A stretch of DNA of 9,296 nt from Lachnospiraceae bacterium UBA3386. GTDB lineage: Bacteria > Bacillota > Clostridia > Lachnospirales > Lachnospiraceae. Location: positions 1 to 9,296 of the forward strand of contig DEPS01000108.1 of NCBI GenBank assembly GCA_002358875.1, read 5' to 3'. Positions 6,062 to 9,296 of the stretch are shown here, in pieces. The notes beneath the pieces are model-generated. The model was not told where the DNA came from and made no database searches. It saw only the letters and a program-made list of their open reading frames with translations. A program made the position numbers and the translations under genes. Position 1 is the first letter of the stretch. Each line of letters begins with the position of its first letter.

Positions 6062-6062
6062 A

Positions 6063-6090
6063 TGTTTGTGAACAGGAGGAAAAACAAACA
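6063..6090 (+). promoter_or_regulatory. Ribosome-binding site of the binding protein held in a hairpin loop
   Basis: TGTTTGT (6063-6069) can pair with ACAAACA (6084-6090), leaving AGGAGG (6074-6079) in a 14-base loop. The linear distance from AGGAGG to the ATG at 6094 is 14 bases, longer than usual. The stem is A/T-rich and weak, so an effect on initiation is only possible. Confidence 0.4.
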
Positions 6091-6093
6091 GGT

Positions 6094-7767
6094 ATGAAAA
6101 AGAAATCCATTAAGAGACTGTTCGCGGCAGCTGCCGCGGGCATGATGGCTGTCTCTCTCCTGGCCGGCTGCGGAGGCAGCGGTTCGGGCGGCAGCACAGG
6201 CAGCACAGCCGAGGCCAGCGATGACACAAGTCAGACTGATTTCAAGGTCCTGTCCGGAATGAGCGCTCTTTCGAGCGGTTATGACGACAATCCGGTCCTG
6301 AACGAGATGATGCAGAATGCCGGCATCAAGATCAACTGGGAGTGCATGAGCGATTCCCTTGCCGAGCAGGTCAATATCCGCATTGCGGGCGACGAGCTGC
6401 CGGACGCTTTCCAGGGAGTGGGCTTCTCCAACTATGAGCTCACAAACTACGGTGAGGACGGCACCTTCATCGATCTGACTCCCTATCTCACCGAAGAATA
6501 TATGCCGAATCTGGCGAAGATCCTTGAGGAGCACCCCCAGATCCGCAGTGCCATCACCATGTCGGACGGCCGCATCTATGGTCTTCCCGCTGCAGAGCAG
6601 ATGGGAACCGCTGCGATCGGTGCCGAGAAGGATTACAGTATTTTCTCCATTCCGCAGTTCGCCATGATCAACAAGAAGTGGCTGGACGAGCTTGGACTGG
6701 AGGTCCCCAAGACCCTGGATGAGCTGCACGCAGCACTCAAGGCCTTCAAGGACAATGACATGAGCCACAAGGTCTACGGCAATGATGCCGGTACGACCAT
6801 CCCCATGTCCACAGGATTCAACCAGTGGTGCTGGGGCCAGAACATCTTCTTTGCGGGATTCGGCTTCACAGACTGGCCCAACGACGTCATCAGCGATATC
6901 GTTGTCAAGGACGGCAAGGTCGATTTTGTCTGCACGAGTGATAAATACCGCGAGGCGATGAATTATTTCCACAACTGGTACGCGGAAGGCCTGATGGATC
7001 AGGAGATGTTCTCCATGCAGGATACCCAGCTCATGGCAAAATGCCAGCAGGGCTATGTGGGCGTATCCACATGGTGGTACATCGAGGAACTCATGGGCGA
7101 ATATGCCTCTGACTATGTTTTTCTGCCTGTCCTTGACGGTCCCGACGGCACCCACAATGTGACGATCCGCACAGGCGGCGGCACCAACAGCGGCCAGCTC
7201 AGCATCACAAATAAGTGCCAGAGCCCCGCCAACCTTCTGAAGTTCTACGACCAGTGGTACATTCCGGAAAACACCATGCAGCTTCAGTACGGCCCCAAGG
7301 ATGTCTTCTTCACGGGCCAGGATGAGAACGGCCTGTGGCTGTCCATCACCGAGGAAGAAGCGCAGGCGAAGTTCGGGAAAGGCGCCGGCGAGCTCAAGAG
7401 CGCGAACGAAGTGGCAGGTCCCAAGCTCATCCTCAGCGATTACTATCAGACGACCTTCAAGATGGAAGCCCGCGCCATCGAGCGTCTGACAGATCTCAAC
7501 GATTTCTGGATGCCTTACGTGACCGACGATTCCACATATCCCATCGATGCCGTGTACACGCCCGATGAGCTCGAGACCATTGATATGTACAAGACCGACT
7601 TTGAGAACACTATCTCCGAAAACGAGGGCAAGTGGCTTAAGGACGGCGGCCCCACAGATGCTGAGTGGGAGGCCTTCAAGGCAACACTCACCGACAGCTG
7701 CGGTCTCGAGGATCTTCGTGAAGTCTACCAGGCGGCCTATGACCGCTACATGGAGGCGGAAAAGTAA
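6094..7767 (+). CDS. Sugar-binding lipoprotein of ABC importer (LplA/FusA/SusX-like)
   Basis: The extracellular receptor that delivers sugar to the two permeases. It has 557 residues; lipoprotein signal MKKKSIKRLF, hydrophobic 11-23, lipobox LAGC with Cys26 and a Gly/Ser-rich tether (27-40). The length and layout fit the large cluster of binding proteins that includes pneumococcal FusA (fructo-oligosaccharides), not the usual 400-residue MalE size. Family-type segments include NIRIAGDELPDAF (94-106), DLTPYLTEEYMPNL (127-140), MSDGRIYGLP (156-165), QFAMINKKWLDELGLEVPKT (188-207) and TWWYIEEL (326-333). Many Trp and Tyr residues (for example Trp245, 247, 261, 327, 328) could stack on sugar rings. 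The loop at 220-231 matches the position of the EF-hand-like calcium loop of this family but is degenerate. A TTG-started extension to 5914 is unlikely because it would bury the signal peptide. No ATPase gene follows. Confidence 0.95.
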   Translation: MKKKSIKRLFAAAAAGMMAVSLLAGCGGSGSGGSTGSTAEASDDTSQTDFKVLSGMSALSSGYDDNPVLNEMMQNAGIKINWECMSDSLAEQVNIRIAGDELPDAFQGVGFSNYELTNYGEDGTFIDLTPYLTEEYMPNLAKILEEHPQIRSAITMSDGRIYGLPAAEQMGTAAIGAEKDYSIFSIPQFAMINKKWLDELGLEVPKTLDELHAALKAFKDNDMSHKVYGNDAGTTIPMSTGFNQWCWGQNIFFAGFGFTDWPNDVISDIVVKDGKVDFVCTSDKYREAMNYFHNWYAEGLMDQEMFSMQDTQLMAKCQQGYVGVSTWWYIEELMGEYASDYVFLPVLDGPDGTHNVTIRTGGGTNSGQLSITNKCQSPANLLKFYDQWYIPENTMQLQYGPKDVFFTGQDENGLWLSITEEEAQAKFGKGAGELKSANEVAGPKLILSDYYQTTFKMEARAIERLTDLNDFWMPYVTDDSTYPIDAVYTPDELETIDMYKTDFENTISENEGKWLKDGGPTDAEWEAFKATLTDSCGLEDLREVYQAAYDRYMEAEK

Positions 7768-7942
7768 ATCGCGAAAAAGTGCTAAAGCGTGCAGTTTTCT
7801 ATAAGTTACCGGCGGACCAAAAGTCCGGACATATATTTATGCCGGGGGCAGAAGGCGGTTTTGACAAACCCTGGTACAGCCTCAGACCTGATGATCCCGG
7901 CATCATAAAGTCCAGTCTGAAAATTAAGAAATATAAGGGAAA

Positions 7943-7985
7943 TGCTGCGCAGCGGATGGGCTGAAAAGCCCGGGGCTGCGCAGCA
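7943..7985 (+). repeat. Long GC-rich hairpin with GNRA loop
   Basis: TGCTGCGCAGC (7943-7953) pairs with GCTGCGCAGCA (7975-7985); inside, GGGCT (7958-7962) pairs with AGCCC (7967-7971) around the loop GAAA. The two inner and outer stems are separated by a small internal loop. The following bases are AAAACAAGAG, so no intrinsic terminator is formed on the plus strand. The arm GCTGCGCAGC is itself a 10-bp palindrome. Confidence 0.6.
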
Positions 7986-8071
7986 AAACAAGAGACGCTC
8001 TCCGGATTTTCACAGCCTGAAATGTTTTGAGAATTTGGCTGCAGGGATCCTGAGGCGAAGGGCGCAGAGCG

Positions 8072-8140
8072 GTGCGTGCGCGGGAAAAAGGAAAAGTGCG
8101 TGCGGAAAAAGAAAAAGTTCGTACGCAGGAAAAAGGAATA
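8072..8140 (+). repeat. Degenerate purine-rich tandem repeat, three units
   Basis: Three units of 24, 21 and 24 bases begin at 8072 (GTGCGTGCG then a G/A run), 8096 (GTGCGTGCGG then an A-rich run) and 8117 (GTTCGTACGC then a G/A run). Each is a short GYGCG-type head plus a GGAAAAAG-type tail. It ends about 50 bases before the GH32 start and gives the mRNA a purine-rich leader. Confidence 0.45.
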
Positions 8141-8193
8141 GAACAAGAACAAGGAAAGAAAAAACAATAACTTTAGGAATGCAGGAGGATCTT

Positions 8194-9296
8194 ATGTCAA
8201 GCCAGGAACTTGAAAGAGCACGCAGTTATGAGGAAGAAAGGGAAAAGAGAATTCTGGCGGAGGACCGCCCTGCATTCCATTTGTCTGCGCGTGTGGGCTG
8301 GATGAATGACCCGAACGGTTTTTCACGTTATAAGGATCAGTACCATCTGTTTTATCAGTACCATCCTTATGACTCCCATTGGGGCCCCATGCACTGGGGA
8401 CACGCAGTCAGCAAAGATCTCCTGCACTGGGAGTATCTGCCCGCGGCGATCGCACCGGATATGCCCTATGACCGGGAAGGCTGTTTTTCCGGCGGAGCCA
8501 TGGAGCTTGCGGACGGCCGTCAGATGCTTATGTATACCGGCGTCAGCAGGGAGATCGGAGAAAACGGGGATCCCTGCGATGTGCAGACCCAGTGCGTCGC
8601 CTTTGGTGACGGCGTGGATTATGAAAAATATTCCGGCAACCCGGTTTTGACTATCGAAGACCTTCCGGAAGGTGCTGACAAGACTGAATTCCGTGATCCC
8701 CGAATCTGGCAGGAGGAAGACGGAACCTTCTGTGCCGCAGTGGTGAACTACTCAAAGCTGCAGCACAAGGTGCCTGTCCATGATCGTCTGAGCGACAATT
8801 CGGACGGACTCCTCGCCTCCACTCGGATCCACGAGGAGGAGGAAGGCGGTCAGATCCTGCTCTTTAAAAGTCCTGACGGTCTTCACTGGAGATTTGACAG
8901 AAAGATTGCTGTGAACGGTTACCGTATCGGCAGGATGTGGGAGTGCCCGGACCTGTTTTCCCTTGACGGAAAGGATGTCATCCTTGCCAGTGCAATGGAC
9001 ATGCTTCCGCAGGGGCTGGAGTACCACAACGGGAACGGTGCCTTCTGCCTGATCGGACACAAGGATCCGGCTACCGGTGATTTTATACCCGAGCATGACC
9101 AGGCTGTCGATTACGGCATCGATTTTTATGCGGAGCAGACCGTCCTTGCCCCGGATGGACGGCGTATCATGATCGCCTGGATGCAGAACTGGGATACCTG
9201 CAGCCTGCACACCAAGAGCATTCCCTGGTTTGGCCAGATGACCATCCCGAGAGAGCTGTCAGTGCGGGACGGCCGCCTTTTCCAGCGCCCCATCAG
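8194..9296 (+). CDS. GH32 beta-fructofuranosidase (sucrose/fructo-oligosaccharide hydrolase), C-terminus cut
   Basis: Hydrolyses beta-fructosyl bonds of sucrose or short fructans in the cytoplasm; no signal peptide is present. The window holds 367 residues, covering the five-bladed propeller but not the complete C-terminal beta-sandwich (typical total about 440-500). All three catalytic motifs are intact: WMNDPNG (36-42, nucleophile Asp39), FRDPRI (166-171, transition-state Asp168) and WECPDLF (249-255, acid/base Glu250). Also present are FYQYHP (53-58), HWGHAVSKDLLHWE (67-80) and CFSGGA (97-102). The Asp168-Glu250 distance is 82 residues against about 52 in Thermotoga maritima invertase, because of an acidic insert around 189-219. 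ATG 8194 follows AGGAGG (8183-8188) with a 5-base spacer. Context equals pneumococcal susH, so the substrate is inferred to be imported by the upstream ABC system. It could be called ScrB-like, but a phosphorylated substrate is not expected with an ABC importer. Confidence 0.96.
   Translation, partial: MSSQELERARSYEEEREKRILAEDRPAFHLSARVGWMNDPNGFSRYKDQYHLFYQYHPYDSHWGPMHWGHAVSKDLLHWEYLPAAIAPDMPYDREGCFSGGAMELADGRQMLMYTGVSREIGENGDPCDVQTQCVAFGDGVDYEKYSGNPVLTIEDLPEGADKTEFRDPRIWQEEDGTFCAAVVNYSKLQHKVPVHDRLSDNSDGLLASTRIHEEEEGGQILLFKSPDGLHWRFDRKIAVNGYRIGRMWECPDLFSLDGKDVILASAMDMLPQGLEYHNGNGAFCLIGHKDPATGDFIPEHDQAVDYGIDFYAEQTVLAPDGRRIMIAWMQNWDTCSLHTKSIPWFGQMTIPRELSVRDGRLFQRPI

Larger units (their letters stand above)
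7768..8193 (+). other. 426-bp structured intergenic region before GH32
   Basis: No credible gene is seen. It holds CGGAC/GTCCG around CAAAA (7813-7827); a nested fold with ATGCCGGG (7839-7846) pairing CCCGGCAT (7896-7903) and, inside, AGGC plus GGTTT (7853-7861) pairing AAACC (7866-7870) and GCCT (7879-7882); a large hairpin at 7943-7985; TTTCA-5-TGAAA (8008-8022), which resembles everted operator half-sites; and a purine-rich repeat (8072-8140). A TTGACA at 7861-7866 has no matching -10. Whether GH32 is read through from the operon or has its own promoter is unresolved. Confidence 0.5.

Noticed and set aside
5914..6093. TTG-started N-terminal extension of the binding protein
   Set aside because: It would put 60 residues encoded by the hairpin block in front of a textbook lipoprotein signal, and it has no ribosome-binding site.
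6052..7155. Long open frame (367 codons) on the minus strand opposite the binding protein
   Set aside because: It is fully antisense to a well-supported lipoprotein gene, has no domain pattern, and reads as a composition-driven shadow with runs typical of reverse-complemented coding sequence.
7861..7866. TTGACA as a promoter for GH32
   Set aside because: No -10 hexamer at 16-18 bases downstream, and the bases are inside a paired stem.
7841..7901. tRNA-like fold (GCCGGG...CCCGGC)
   Set aside because: Too short, no T-arm or anticodon arm with invariant bases, and no CCA-side geometry.
7799..8167. Phe-rich minus-strand frame (122 codons) in the gap before GH32
   Set aside because: Its apparent hydrophobic repeats are the reverse of the A/G-rich tandem repeat; no start signal and no family resemblance.
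8316..8326. TTTCACGT word inside the GH32 gene, like the operator half-sites
   Set aside because: It encodes the conserved NGFSRY segment after the catalytic motif and lacks a symmetric partner.

Overview
The window looks like the chromosome of a Gram-positive, gut-type Clostridium relative, most plausibly a Lachnospiraceae member with moderately high GC. This is inferred from strong AGGAGG ribosome-binding sites, lipoprotein signal peptides, a carbohydrate ABC importer of the LplB/LplC type with a very large (557-residue) binding lipoprotein, and a short N-terminal membrane protein starting MKKKIGNWFYYYKWY. No species can be fixed from the sequence alone.

Layout. Bases 1-686 (minus) hold the N-terminal 228 residues of a malic enzyme, cut by the window edge. 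After a gap with a perfect 24-bp palindrome come two minus-strand genes of unknown function: a small lipoprotein (950-1591) and a single-pass membrane protein (1714-2355). Then a LacI-family regulator (2497-3516, minus) is divergent from a plus-strand sugar-uptake locus: permease 1 (3923-4870), permease 2 (4886-5794), substrate-binding lipoprotein (6094-7767) and a GH32 beta-fructofuranosidase (8194 to the right edge, incomplete). The order regulator / permease / permease / binding protein / GH32 is that of the pneumococcal susR-susT1-susT2-susX-susH (fusA) locus, so sucrose or short fructo-oligosaccharides are the inferred substrates. No transporter ATPase is present in the window; these importers often use a shared MsmK-type ATPase encoded elsewhere.

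How it works. The regulator promoter is a perfect TTGACA-17-TATAAT on the minus strand. The operon promoter on the plus strand (TTTACA-17-TTATAG) has phased A-tracts upstream. Three LacI-type 12-bp operator candidates lie between the divergent genes, one directly downstream of the inferred operon start. The model is repression without sugar, import of intact fructosides, and cytoplasmic hydrolysis by GH32, which has no signal peptide.

The most unusual part is non-coding. The gap between permease 2 and the binding protein is filled by a 212-bp block (5850-6061) bounded by perfect 13-bp inverted repeats and packed with five internal hairpins, one containing a tandem GA/GA internal loop and one capped by a GNRA loop. 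It is either a MITE-like repeat or a structured RNA. The 426-bp gap before GH32 holds a second set of hairpins and a degenerate purine-rich tandem repeat. No tRNA, rRNA, CRISPR array or transposase gene was seen.
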